Assembly (NCBI GenBank): GCA_900708905.1
Contig: CAADRB010000049.1
Coordinates: forward strand, 598,604-662,603
Direction: 5' to 3'
Length of the DNA: 64,000 bases
DNA from: Hymenolepis diminuta
Taxonomy: Eukaryota; Platyhelminthes; Cestoda; Cyclophyllidea; Hymenolepididae
Shown here: positions 25,701 through 40,700 of the stretch, in pieces
Layout: each line of letters begins with the position of its first letter
How positions within the stretch are numbered: position 1 is the stretch's first letter
Translations under genes and position numbers: made by a program
Notes under the pieces: model-generated
Told to the model about the DNA's origin: nothing
The model's database searches: none
The model's input: the letters and a program-made list of their open reading frames with translations, nothing else

Positions 25701-28700
25701 TAGTTAGAGTGTTTGAGATTTTAGAGAAATTGTCTTTAAATAAACACGCAACCTCACCTAATAAATATTCTTCCAAAAGTAAAACTTCGATTTAAATATT
25801 AATTTGTTCAATAAAATCATGATTTCAACAATTGAAGATCATATCAAGGGTGGAAACTTGTCATTTGCTTCATGATAGACATATTATTTCAATCTTAGAC
25901 ATAAAGAAAACAAGAGCTTGCTTTTTGGTTTACAGAAGAACAACAGTTGTAATGGTAGTTCCTGGAAGATCAGATCTGATTCTGAAATGTCAAGCATTAT
26001 CACTGTATATAGTGCCTCCACTTTGTTTATTTAATCCATCAAGCACAATAGTTATTTGATAAACTTTCCTTCTGATGATAAAATTAGATGTATAGTTCAG
26101 ATTATTAAATAAACATTTTTAAAACTATTTCGTCGGCAAGGTCAGCGTATAAATTTTTGCCAACTAATCAATACTGAATGCTTGATTGTTTTAATGAGCT
26201 GATCGGATGGCAAAAATTCGTTAGTATGTATAGATCAAGACCCCAAATTTATTTCATTTGAAGGGACAGAGCAGTTTCGTAGTATTTTTGCACACTGATC
26301 GTTTTTTTCTTCTCATGTAGAAAAACAATGACCGATTTTAAAAGTAAACTCAAAATTTATTGATAAAAATGCATGAAATCAGCCATTTCAACTACTCTTT
26401 GGACTATTTCAGCAAGATCTAAATCACATTATCATAATAAATGCTTTTATTAAAAACCGATATATGTTTATTGTATCTGATCAGCTTTCTGAAATATTTT
26501 TCATTGATAATTGATTACGTTTCCGTATATCTGTTTGTTGACCTAGATGCATTTGCATACATACCCATTCTCCATTCTGTTATAATTTCAACCGTCAATC
26601 AAAGGTCACTTGTTTAGAATGACTAACTCAGCATCGACAATCGCCAGTTTTTTAAAATTATAAGATTACTTACATTACCAGTTGGCATCATTCAGAAGAC
26701 GAAAATTCTTTATTTCGTCCAGTTATTTCAACCATTGATAACTCTAAAAATTAACCCATATTAGCGGTGATCACGATTCAGTTGCTACTAAAATTATAAA
26801 CATAAAGGAGTGCTTTGTAATCTTTGTTAGATTCTTTTCTGCCGGATCATTGTGATAACATAGGTTATTGGTCAAGATGCTCAGTTTTGTTTGTACCTCT
26901 CTTGTACCTAAATATCGTAAATCTATACTTGAATAGGTGGGCACTATATGCCGGTGCTCACCGATGCAAATTCGGTGACATGGATGACCAGCTATATCAA
27001 TTAATGATGGCAAATAGGAGGTATTGTAGAGCCCTTGTTCCATATTGGAATGGATCTCCCTACCTGAATCAGAAGTTTTTCTCTGTCTTTCCAACTTCCT
27101 TTACTGAAGAGGTCTAAAAAGGAATAATATTCCAGGGAATAAATTTAAATGGTGTCAATAGCATTCGAGTGGACAAAAGCGAATATCTAAAAGCGTTTAT
27201 TAGCGAAATAATATTGCCTTATCAATAAAAATTAACCTTTACCACGGTGGTAAATGTTTTTTTATATCTTTCTCCTGCATATAACAAAACACTGCTAAAT
27301 AAGAAAGTGTTGAAGTGCTCTGATCTGAACAGGAAATGTAATACATACTAGGACCACAGATTTTATCTTCACTTGTCACGATCGATGACAAAGCAAATAA
27401 TCACTCAGCTGTGTTTAAGAGGAATGGCTTTCACACGATCAAAGTCTTTTAAACTTGCATCATTTGCAGATATTTTCTCACGGGGTGTTAGAGAACGGCG
27501 GGACCGCTGGAACGCCATAACAGCCGAAAAATGGCTTTGTGAAAGCGCGACAGCAGGAAAGATTGTTGTCATGAGAGCGAGAGACATCATTGGGAGCTTG
27601 TCATTACACATACACACATGAAGGTGCGCATATTAAAAAGTGGCTCCTCTTATGTGCACAAATTTGGCATTTTTATTTAGGATGGCAAAAAATTAACAGG
27701 AACGCATCATATTCCATTTCACATTATTTATTCATTTATTATTACTTAAAATTTGATCCAGTGCGATATTTATAGCATGGAATTCGATTATTAGTGAATA
27801 ACAATTCACCGCAAGACAAAAGAGTTGAATAATTTTAAATCGTAGGGAGGTATATTGACACCAGAAGTGGTACAATGGTCCAAGAACATATGAAGGGAAA
27901 GACTTCGAGTAGAAATTGATAGTAAAGTCAACATTACTTAATTTCTATAATCAGAGAGTAATTTTTTGCTTAATGACTATAGTCAACTGGTTCGTTCTTT
28001 AGTTCCTATCTGAATTCATATTTACCGCTTCCAAGGCTTTTGAATGGTTGACAAATTTTAATGGTTTAGTATACCAGTGGCCAAGATACTAGTAGGATAC
28101 TTCGAGTTAACACGAATAAGGCAGAGCTCAATGGAGTTCACAGAAGATGAACTCAAAAGCTAACATATTTTTTGAATAAAATTTAGAATCTGATAGTTTT
28201 CTGAATCATACACGCAGATAATTTACATCAGTATTATAAAATTTAATTTTGATAAAGTATTGATGCTTTAAAAGCTCTAATGAAAACTTATCAACCACTG
28301 CTAATTTTGACTTCTATATTTTATTGCGTTTAGAAGAGAGTTTTTTGTGATTTTGATAATATTCTGTAAAGATTAAACTAGAATTAATGGATTAGGTTTC
28401 TAAAAGCTAAACCGCTGAAAGTTATGATTAGCAGAGGATGATACATGGTATTTGAAAATGAGATTTTATAAAACAACCTAATTCATCTGAAATATTTGGA
28501 GATGTGAAAGTCTTTCCACTCCTACCCTAAAACCATCTTGAATTAGCAGGTCCATTGCAATTTGAAAAGTCAGATGCATCAAGAAGGTCTCATGAGCTCA
28601 TAAAATTAAATTAACTGGACATGGCATGCATCAACTATCACTCAGAGATCTAGGTGTCTGAACTTTGGAGTAAATAGCCATGAAACAAAATCAGATTATG

Positions 28701-31700
28701 AACACATTTTTTTGCTTTGATCTTATTTTTTGCTTTTACTTGACTTTACCATGTATTTATGATTTCTCGTGATTAAAAATGGTCATTTTTGTCTTCACAT
28801 AGGTAGAAATAATACTAATTTAATATTTTATATTCATAGATCAACGTTGAATCATTTTTTGTATTCTTTTGCTTTTCATTTAGAGCATGTTGTATGTAAA
28901 AAGCGGACCTACCTTCTTCGTCAGTTTAACCTTAACTGTGACTAAATCAGTAGCGAAATTTCCATCATGCTAGTTTCACTTTTCCTTGGACCTGATTTTA
29001 TCAACTTTTAAATGAGGTTTAACATGTAACTTGCATTTTTATTCTAGTAATATTGTATTTGTAATGAGATTACGTGACTTTGTCTTTTAGTGGAATTTGT
29101 ATTTTGACTGGTGGTGTATTTAAAATATTGCACAAAATCTTTGTTGACCTCCACTACATGGCGCGAATTCTACATTGAATAGTTGACAAATGCATGTATC
29201 CGTGGCTCTCGAAAATCTCAAGAGTAAGCTAAGGACGAACATCTGCAATGCAGGTGTAAAGCGAAACGCATTCTAAGGACAAACTCATTTTATAGTCTCG
29301 GGAGAAGTTTGAGAAATTTTTTTGTGAAATCGGCTTAGATTGTCGACACACTTTACAAAATCTTTGCGTGAAATTTGGTTAATACTAAAACTGCATGAAG
29401 CCATTAACGCCCAACTTAGGAGGAAAGAATCATTCCAGAGCTGGGAAGGCAAGATAAATAGAAAACTCAAATAATTTGGTACAGCAAATAAATTTTCTGA
29501 TTTAATAACGACACCGAATAGCAAAATCGGTTATATTTAAATGGAAAATTAATTAATAAAAACAATAGCTCAAAACCAAAAGTTTCACATTTTTGGTTTG
29601 GATTGAATGTACTCTTGAACTGAGAATAAATTTACTATTTTAATAATATTTGAAGGATTTTTTTGAAATTTGGAAACATTAGAGTACAATGAGTCTATAA
29701 ATTATCGCCTTTCTCAATAAAAGAGCTGCTTTGGCTGTCGTCTTATCATTTCTGTTAGCCAAATAATACAAGGATATTCAACGGGTTTATTAGTCCAAGT
29801 GTACGCCTGCAAAGTTGGAGAACATGATATCATAGCCCATCGGTGCACATACAGTGGTCTGGTTAGCCAGCTGTCCTGGTTAATTATGGTCAACAAAAGA
29901 GGTAGAGGAATGTTGATTTTTATAGGAATGTCTCTCGGATAATTTTCACCTCCGAAAGCCAAGTGCTGTTAAGACTTCCTTCAAGGGGTTAGGAAAGTCT
30001 GTTATGTTCCTGTTATTACTAACTGGACTTGTGAGCATTTTTAAAACTTTCCAAGAGTATATTTAGGGTGAGATAGGTTTAGTTATTTCCAGAGTACCAT
30101 CTTAAAGTTGCTTTTAATTTCTTTTTAATAGAATTTTAAATTCCACCTTGTGTGATGAAACTAGTGTATGTCAGTTTGAACAAACACTGTCCCAGTTTCA
30201 GAATATTTTAAACGCCCTATTTTCCTCCGTAGCAACTTATTCACATATATTAAATACAAAACGATCGTTGAAAACCCTAAAGTTAAAATGCCATTGACGA
30301 CTGAATGAAGTTTCTGAGGCCAGAAATTCTAAATTATTGAGCCAAATATTTACTACAAAAGTGTTCTCGTTAATTAGGTTCACTAATGCAGTCATTTTTA
30401 TCTAATGTATATTATAATAAATACATGCTTGAACGTCTTTACTTGTTTCTTTTACGTTTTCTTTCCTTCAGCCTTATTTTTTCTCTTTTTGGGAACCAGC
30501 CTGCTTTATTGTTGAATTATCTGCGTAGATCGTAAAGGTTAGATCTTTCCTTCGGTAAAGACAATAATAAACTTAAGCCCCCTAAATATATTTTGCCATA
30601 TGCAAATATTAACAAGACCAGTTTTGCCCAAAGATGGACTGAAATAGGTGACTCATGTGTAGATTTTCATTTCATCTACATTTGTTGAAACGTTATGCGC
30701 ATTTTCTGTGGACCTTTTAAACCTTAAAATCTCATCTCACGAAAAGGGCATCACGGCAAAGTTCTAATAACGCGACAACATTGATAAGAAGTTCTCAAAC
30801 TCGCGAATATTATTAAATGAATATTATCTAATCTAATCTACCTATTAAAGTTAATTGTCAATCTTTTGTTATGAACTGCAACAAATGGAAATAAATAAAT
30901 GATTTTCGACCTAGGTTTGCTCAAAAAGGATCCGTGTTTGAATAAACAATGCCACCCTGGTGCTATCTGTGAGACTTGGAATGACGTAGAAAAGGCAAAG
31001 GTGGCTGTTTGTACGTGTTTGTCACTCTCCGACCTCCAGGCATCTGGACGATGTCAACTGCAAATGGGCGAACTCTGCGCTTCGAATGGAAACATGTATC
31101 CGAGTACCTGTCATATGCTTCTAGATGCTTGTCTTCAGCAGACAGAGCTTAGTATTGTTTCTTGGACGGCGGTTAATCAGGAAGATTGCCGACAACAAGC
31201 TGGTAAGTCTTGTGCCGACCTCGAGAAATTTAAAAATGATTTTCTTTGCAGGTTAATTTATTCAGACTCCCAGCGAAGCAAAGAACTTTTAGAGTTTCAA
31301 GCATGCTGTTTTAATTTACTTTAAATATCAGAAATATTTCTAGCTTAAAAGCAGTCGCTTTAAAGAGCTAAGCGGAATATCTAACAGGAATTTGACAGTA
31401 ATCTCCTTAATAGCCAAGCATTCACTCACTACCAACTTATTATATTTGACATAAAATCTCTTCCCAGTACCTCTGATTGATTTCAATAACTTTAGCTATC
31501 TAATGCTATTATCAATCATATGGACATTTATTTGTCATACATTTTCCTAAACATTAGAAGATGGATTATTCCTACTTTTACGCATTTGGAGCTACATAAA
31601 AAGACCCTGAAAACCCAGAGAGAATGTGTTTTCACTAAATCATATCGACGGGTAGGCAAACAAGGCAAAATTGATGACGAAAAAGTCAATCATATTAAAT

Positions 31701-34700
31701 CGGGATGTCTCAGAGGGAATTTCTCACATGGTCCAATATACGGGTCCAAGATACAATACCCACCTTTCTAATCTATTTGAGATTACCCTAGGGGAGCAAA
31801 GGTAAACCTCCTTCTACACAATACTTGTCAAAGTTTAGTGACAACTAGTATACCGGTTAAATTATTAAACCATATGTGCCAGCAGCTAACGTGATTTCAA
31901 CGGCCTGGTTTAAGACATAAATGGTTCAGTAAACAAGGGCTATTTATAATCCTATCTAACCTAATACCCAATATAATACTCCATCTCAACGAGGTCTATT
32001 GAAAATTTGAAATTTTACCCCCCAATACTGTGACTTTTGGAAGTGTGCGAAGTTTAAGGGTAGAGCCATGTCGCCGTATTGAAGAAGTGTATTTTTTTCC
32101 AGTAAACGCACATATACGTTGACCTTAAAAGTAGTGAAGCAACCTTTAGCTTTCTATTTAAATAAAAAATCCAAAATGCAGATGGCTTAACTGCATATTC
32201 GAAACCCGCGTTAGGTCGGCGTAAACATATTTGAATTACAGAATATTTGAAGTCAGTGTAAAGTAAATCCGTACGCGTGGTTTAGTGTCCAGAGTAATAT
32301 TTTCTTGTAGATTAGCACAATGATTGGGCTTTCATTAATGGTAAATATTAAGAACGCCGAATTTTAATTTTGCTGACGTGTATCTCCGAGAATATGATGC
32401 TAAGTTAGGTACAAACCTATGTAATTCCCAATGTATGGCCTTTTAACTCAAAAAATGTAAGCGGTTTTTTAAATATATGATGAGGAGAACAGATAAGAAG
32501 ATATATACTTAAATAAATAGTTTTAGCAAAATGTCTCACTAAATGGTTATTAAAGCAAAGCTTAATGTCCATAGTACAAATTGACAACATCAACGATTCC
32601 TATGCTTGAAAATCTTTCTTTTCTGGAAAATATTCTTCCAACAGTTCTTTCTTCTCAGTCCAGTAAATGCACCTCTGTTACTGATAATAACGGGTGCTTT
32701 GTTGATCCACTAAACTTACTGAATGATGAATGTGGTGAGGTTTTGTTAATAATGAGAATAATGATAGTACAATCACCTGACCTCCCGAATTACTTCAGAC
32801 CTGCTGAATTAAGATCATGCAAGATCATTCTGGTTGCACTATCTTTGGAAGAAAAATGGAAGGAAATTGCAAAACCGACCATCATTATTAATTAATTCGT
32901 TGACAAGACTTTGAAATTCAGATTCATAGACGTGTATCATTAATAAGTTAAATATTGCGCAATTCAAATCCAAGGCATTAGAAGGAATGAGACTCTTGTG
33001 ACTAAAACATTTTATCTTCACCAACTTTTCGATTTGCCCCCCTTAATCACTTATTTACCGATTTCAATTGCTTATCCACAATGAAAAATTGTACAATTTT
33101 TCTGCCTTCCTGTGTTTATAATATTTAATAATGTGCAATAACAAATTGTCATGTATATTATTTGATCAACATAGAAAACCGTCCATGATCCACTAAATAG
33201 TAAACCGTTGTTTAAAATGTAAGCTATCTTAAAATTCAGGAATAATATTGAAGCATGTTTTGTAGGAAAATTTCATGCAATTGGAACTTAGTTTTAAATA
33301 TAAATAGTAATTAAACGTAGGTGAATTATGATTCAATCGGATTTTCAACTTTCAAAAATAATTTGAAGGAGATTGGCAATCTAAATTTCGTTGAACGTCC
33401 TTTCAGCATGTGTCTTTATAAATTTCATTGAATGAATTCCCGAATATAAATAGGTTTCCCACCCCAATTAGCTGAAATTTCAGTAATCATGCATTCTCAT
33501 TTTTCAGCATTTTGTGATTAGAAGAAAACGTTTTCATTGCAATATTACAAGTACATTATAAAATTATTGTCAAAAAGGGGAACTTTTTGAATGACAACTT
33601 ACCCCCCTATTCGGGTTAAGTATGAATAGATATCCAACATATTTAAAATTAATTTAATAATGAAAATATTATTTATTTGGGTCATGCACAACTTCAATTC
33701 GGGGACCAATTTATCTTTAAGAATGACAGTTAGGATTCATCGCGGAAAATGTTACATCATCTATACTGCCTTAACCGTCGAAAAATTTTTCCTTGTCCAA
33801 TCGTTCTAGAGCGTTGGTTGTAGCTTGAAAACGAATACAAAACAGGAAAGCGAAGTTGCTCACTTTGCTGTATGTTTTTACATTTCCTTCAGATTTTCAA
33901 TATAGCAAATGATACCGTAGAAGAAAATTCATATTCTGCTTTAGCTTCCAAACGATTTCCTAATGGAGACCCTCTTTCCGTGTCTGAGACACATTTTACT
34001 GCTATCTATCGGAGAGGTCAGTCTCTTAACACTAAACATAAATCACATGAGAACAAACTCAGAAATGATCAGATTATTCTCACGTATTCATAGCAACTCC
34101 ATCATTTTATAATAATGTTAATTCTGCCAATTGATACAGCCGATCTTTTTGATAAATTAAACTTGAATGACGCAATTGTTCTTAAATTTTAAAATAAGGA
34201 AATCAAATCATTGAAAAAGTGTAAAATTAAATACGATTTACTCATAATTGTAACATACAGACCGAAAATATTAATATTTCTCTTTCAAATCATGCATATT
34301 AAACAGCGCTTAAGACATTTGAAGTTGCTCTTCCATATATGTTAACACGGTCGCTGAAATTTGAAATTTAAAAATTCCATTAGTATTTCGAAAAGTGCCA
34401 TGAATGCTCACTGTAAAGATCTATTAATTTATCATGGTTTCTTTTCAATATCAAAAGCAGACATGTCATTCATGAACTTGGGAAAAACTTGTACGGTACA
34501 GAGATGTTTAACTGGGAAGAAATTTTTTTAGAAAATATTTCCAATCATCAAAAATGTCATGAATTTAGGGCAAATGCGTCAAACTCAAAATTTCTGAAAC
34601 GACCAGATAAATGATCTTTGTTTTGCCCTGAATCGATTTCTAATAGACAATCTTTGATCATTCAAAAAGAAAACCGTATACATAATCACGAAACGGCTGG

Positions 34701-37700
34701 ATGCCTAAATCAAAATGTCAGGTTTTAAGAGTTCTATCGGAATTTTGAGCACGATTACTTCAATTTAGCTTGTTAATGTTGTATGCTTATCTATGCTAAT
34801 TAATAAAATATTATTTCTTCTTTCCTCAAACAGACTATGCGATAATTATGGCCATTAATAACTATTTCTACCGCTAATGCACACTTCAAATAAAGAGCAT
34901 ATCAGGCATATTTTACTGTTTGAATTTCTTCAAGGAAATACGACAAGCTCAGCAGCAAAAACACTCAAACACTTATGGAAGTGATGTTTTGAATGAAAAG
35001 ACTGCAGAAGGTGCCTTTCACGTTTCAAAAAGGATGACTTCAACCTGAATGCTCAAAAAAATCAATTCCGTGCAATTACAAGTTTTAATAGATGAAAGTC
35101 AAACCTGCACTACTAGAGAACTGAGCAAAACCTTCGACGTAAACCATATGACCATAAAGAGGAAAATGAAAAGACCTGGCTAGAAAGTCTCAAAGGCTGG
35201 CAAATGGGCCCCTTCCACACGATTTGTTAGATATCGACAAGCAACAGCGTGTGACCTGTTGTGTTTCACTGCGTTCTCATGAACTTCAGACACCTTTTTA
35301 AACTGAATCATAACTGACAGCGACGAGAAGTGGATCCTTTACGACAATTTTAAGCGCAAAAAACAGTGGCAAAGTCGTGGTTCAAAGTCAATTCCACAAT
35401 CGAGAAGTTGACTGGACCCGAAAAAAATTCTTTTGTGTGTGGTGGAATTTGAAGGAGATGGTTTATTATAAACTAATGAGTGACAATTAAATAATAAGTT
35501 TACTGCCAGTAGCTAAAAGCACTTTACAGGAAAAACGGCCTTCTTTGATCAATCAAAAAGAAGTGGTTCTGCATCATGACAATGGCAGATCCCACACCTC
35601 AAGACCAACTAAAAATCTCGTTAAAAAATTTGGCTAGAAAGTCATGCATCACCCATCATATACTCCTGATCTTCTCCTGTAACAAGTGATTGTCATCTTT
35701 TCAGGAACTTACGGAATCATTTTAATAGGGCTTCAAGGGCTTACTCCAAGAGAAGAGGTCGAAATTCTATGAAGAAGGAATCAGAAAGTTTATGGCAAGA
35801 TGGGAAGATGTAATTAATAGAAATGGTGACTATTTTGAACACTAAATAAATGTATTTCCGACAAAATTTTCACTTTAATTCAAATTAAAAGATGGACGTA
35901 ACTTCTGTTACAACCTGATACTATAAGCTTGAGGGAGTTGACCACTGGAATTTTAAGGATATGGAATTTTTTATTTTGTGGTTTCTGATGACATTTTTAG
36001 TTCTTCAAAAATGAAAATCATCTAACAGCTTATCATCATACTCACTTTTAATATTATATGCTAATTAATATATTAATTACATAAAATTCTAATGAAAAAT
36101 AAAATCTCTTTTAAATTAGACGACACATTGTTCCCTTTTGCATTTCAGAACAAGCTCGACTTCGTCTTGTTAGACAGTCGCCTAAAATCCCACCAACACC
36201 GATCAAAGTCATTAAAGAACCGCCAAAACTGCCAGTTCAAGAGGAGCTACATATAGAAAAGCCACAACAAGATTATGTGCACCAAATAAAACGAGAGCCT
36301 CAGATTCCAACGTCGATGGGCGAAAAGGACTGCTCCTTCACGTGCTCAATGACGACTGTCCAACCAGTCTGTGGAAGTGACGACAGAACATATCTCAGTC
36401 CATGTATCTTGAAGCTGCGAGCCTGCCAGTCGAACGTAGTCAATAACTTACATATCATTCACTGGGGGTACTGTCCTGCTAAACCTCCAGGTAAGCTTTA
36501 TTAAAATACTCCTTTAAAATGAGTTAAGTAAGTAAAAGCACTTCATTTCTTGTAACTCTAAATTAATATTTAGCTATTTAATTAAAAAAGAGTTGCATAA
36601 ATATTTTTTCAATCAAAAACATTAGTTAAAGCAAACATATTACATTGAAAAAGTGAACCTCCTTTTATTGAATGGGTTTCGTCGACTACTTCTGGGAAAA
36701 TATCATTATAACTGGAGCTTCACACTTTTTCTTAATTAAGTCATGATCTTATGAAGTCGGTTGTGAAGGAGGTGTTAGCTGTGCCACTGCACACGCATTT
36801 ACACTTAAACTAGTTTGTTTTTCGTTAAGATGGAACATTAAAACAAATTGTTAAAATTTGCACGAAAAATGTGCTTAAATTATGATGCTACATTTCAAAG
36901 TGACCTTTAAATTAATCGTGATCTTTTGTCTTTAGTGAAATATTTACCGACAGACACAGAATCAGAGAATTCTAATTCTATTTCTTTATATTTTTGATAA
37001 ATTCAACTTGATTTCAAGAATACAAGCTCTTTGAGCATTATGACTGAGTTTGCAGGCATTTTAGAGATACTTTATGCAGCAGTGTTAGATTTAGCTGTTC
37101 AACGTCGACATGTTCTCGATTAGACCTGATTAGATTTGATCTGAAGATACGATGGTTATCCATAATTGGTTAGTACATGATAAAAATAACTTACTTTTGG
37201 CAAAACGTAGTCAGCTGGAGGATTATTCGGTGTGAAGAAAAGTTTTAAGATACAATAGGGAAACAGTCCAAAAATTAAAAATTTCACAATTTTTAGGTAT
37301 TTTGTTTCTTTCCTTGGTATTTTTGGACAGAATTAAATTGAAATCAGTTTATTCCTTTCGGGAAAATAGCCATTGGTTTGTCGTGGGAATCCCGTTTCAT
37401 GTACATTTAAATGTTGAAACCATAATTCTGAAACTGGTAAAAAGGCCTAATAGTCCAGCGTTTTGGTCACCGACGTTTTCATATTTAATGCGGATTTGAA
37501 ATTACTAACACAGTTTTAGAGAGTGTCAGCTTGTTAAATTTACCAAGTTCATTAGCTGAAGTACTCACAAACTTTGATATGGGTGGAGAAAATGCATTTT
37601 GAGGTCCATCTTACGAGAAACTCACATTCTACCACTTTTGATGCTGATCAGAATTAACCAGGGCGGTTGATCACCCATGCCACTGGATGTGCTTCGAAAG

Positions 37701-40700
37701 GATTGATTTTGTGAGCTCTAACTTGGCAGAAGTGTATATTGACCGCTGCGCTATATGTCAGCAGTTTGAAGTAGGAAATGCTACTTTTATGCCATAAGAA
37801 ATAGCTTCCAATGAATTAGAAATAAACAAACTTAGAGGAAGAATATATATTTATTTGAGTGAAGGCCACAGATTACAATTTCTAGATGCACAAGACTTGT
37901 TTTTCAATCTGGCCTGAAGAACAACCTACTTGCACCCCGATCAAAAAAGAACTATCTTAAACAACAACCCACAATTCCTACAACAGAATTTTTAATACTT
38001 TTTGCTGATGACTAAACCTTTCTTTCTATCCGAAAATAGATACTGGCTAAAGTAGATGATTGGTTTCCGTTTGTTTTAATACGCACTTTTTCCTACTTCA
38101 TTAAAACGAAACTTTTAGAACCTAAACTGCGCCTTCAAAATCAACTATTTGAATTTAATTTAAATTCATATAATTAATTTGCTTCATTTGTTAATGAAGT
38201 AGTAATTCTAAGCACTCGGTTTTTCCATTTAAAGGCATTTGACATTTTCACAGGAAATCAGAACTATATTTTTAATCATACGCATCAACAGCGAACTACT
38301 CCGAAGTAACTCGATATGATATGGTATGAAGTATATATTAATCACACAAATTTTGGAGTCTATTTTGACTTCCCAAATGATGCAATCACTGCTGCATGTC
38401 TCATATTACTAAATTGCTTTAAAATTTTTTCGCTATTTGCGATCGTTTCTAGTTCCTGATCTTGGAGTTTACTATTGTGTTGTTTATAAGATTACTTTAT
38501 TATCCCATCAATTTTATAATCCTAAGTATATCAGAATTCAAAGTTGCTTCACAAAGATGCTAAAATTTAATTCGTGGAAATAATTTAATCCTAGCAGAAG
38601 TGACGATCACGTTAACAAGTTACGTTACTGTAGTTAATCTTATCATTCCTAAAAGACAAAAAGCATCTTGAAAAGGGAACAAGGCGGTTGGTCATTGCAT
38701 AGGTTATTGAAGACACTGTTTGAAAGCCAAATAGGAAATTTCCCGTGCAACTGAATGATACTTGCAGACTTCGTCTCTTGTGCACTGGACAGTCGATTAC
38801 TCGACAGACGATGTCACCGCTGCTACATTGGCAGATACATTTTTTAGTCAGGGGAATCGTCATTTGAGAGACAAAAACTCTTTCTCCTTCTCTCTAGGCC
38901 TGAAAAACTCTGTCAGTATCTTAGTGACTGTCTAAGCAAAACCAATGGCTATATACTTTAATAAAGCTTTAAATCGATATCTCGTCTGATGGTCAATCTG
39001 CTTCCATCGATTTAATCAAATTATCAGACATTTTAATAATTTTGAAATGTGACAAATTAGATTCTGAATTCCTTTTGTTACAAGCAATTCGTTCAATATC
39101 CAATTGTAATAGTGCTGCAGTGTTTCAGTTTATTGATTTCGTTTAAAGTTGAATTTTGACAGTTTTGAATATATTTAAACACTGTCCTTTTGAAAGAAGA
39201 TGAATGGCAATTGCACTTTCCGGTATTCGTGCAATACGGTAAAGTTCATCCGAAAATTCAGTTGTGTTTTAAGGAATATACGATAAATTCGTAATGACTA
39301 AGCGGTTAAAAATGGGGCGACTACAACTATGAAATAAGTTAAATTTGGTTTTATAAGTATATGCAAGGAAAACATAATAGAAGACAATTTTTTCACATAT
39401 TAATGTTTTGTAATAATGAAAGAATACTAAGTAAGTATTGCAGAAAGATCAGATGAGAACAGAAGTAGTTAGCTAAAGGCATTATTAATTAACAGAAATG
39501 ACCAGACAACAGAATAAACAAGGAGGAAGCAAGAAATGACATGTAGATCTGCAGAGTTTAATCTGTGGCCCAATGTGTTGTGGTTGGCCAGAGAGCATTC
39601 GGTTATATACTTTTAGTTTTCATTCAAATTACTCGTTGTTATCACCAATCAATCATGTTTAAATTACTCAGGATCCGGTATATAACAAGGCGTCATTGTA
39701 CATGTTAGTAAATCAGAGGCTGGTGATAACAACGGCGCCAGATTACTATGAAGACAAGCCAATTCAAACGATAGATAAATGTCAAAAGGTTGAGAGAGAA
39801 TCAATAATAGGACTTCATTTTAATTTACTTTTAATTTTAATCAAGGTCGATAAATTAACCTATTTAAAAGTTACACTTCATAACATGTTTGGTTTAAAAA
39901 GGTCACGATTTGATCTCAGTATCAATCTGTACATCTAAGATTAAGAGAGCGGTCTAGTCTAATCAGATTTTCTTCCACGGGATCAATTAATATCCTGAAT
40001 TTTACCAAAATGTCAGGTGTATTGGCATTAGCATAATTTTGATTACTATGGATCAAAGGGTAGAACTTTATTAACTGATATAATTCCCTTTTGCCAACAA
40101 TTGGTGTAATTTGATAGGGCAATCGAAAGTTAAAATATCCGTAATAATAATAAGGGAAAAATTTGAGAGTAGAAAGTAATGGACTGTGAGCATATCATTG
40201 ATGCCAATTTTAAACATCTCTTTTTTCAACAATTCAGATGTTCATTGATCCCACAAAACATTATAATTGACATGTGAAACAGCTTAAATCTCAGTAAGAC
40301 TGTTTCAAAGATACATTTTCTCAGATTTACTACGCACGCTTTGAAGCATGAATTATTACATCTTCCCCGTCACTGGAAGCCTTTTGCCATTTTAATTAGA
40401 TCTTTAAAGAAAACAAAGAGTTCTTGTTTTATTTTAAGTCAGCATTTCATTTTGATTAATCGGTTTATAAACAACTGTGATGTTTTTTATGGCAGTGACT
40501 GAATTCATAAACCTTTCCAGTAAAACAGGGTACAAAAGAATTTATTTCTTCTCTTAACTCCTGATACAACTAAAAGCCTATAAAACATTTTATTTGCCCG
40601 GAATAAAACTTCATTTTGTATCATCTAGTTCGTTTGATTGAAAACGGTTGAATAATTAAGCTTCTCATTAAGTGCACAAACTGAAAAGGGGCATTCGAAT

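Larger units (their letters stand above)
22706..30914 (+). other. Agrin intron 1 (8.2 kb)
   Basis: Notable contents are a 28-bp perfect palindrome (22750-22777), a (TTCAA)4 microsatellite (23811-23830), two copies of repeat family II (26860-27036 and 29783-29910) and a GC-richer island (27410-27620). I find no exon; the short ORFs inside lack splice or family support. Confidence 0.6.

Noticed and set aside
26771..27117. Overlapping ORFs of about 100 codons on both strands
   Set aside because: No recognisable domain or splice context; the segment aligns with repeat family II instead.
33892..34016. Use of the CAG acceptor at 33889-33891 for the tentative agrin exon
   Set aside because: It puts a stop codon in the frame demanded by the preceding exon.
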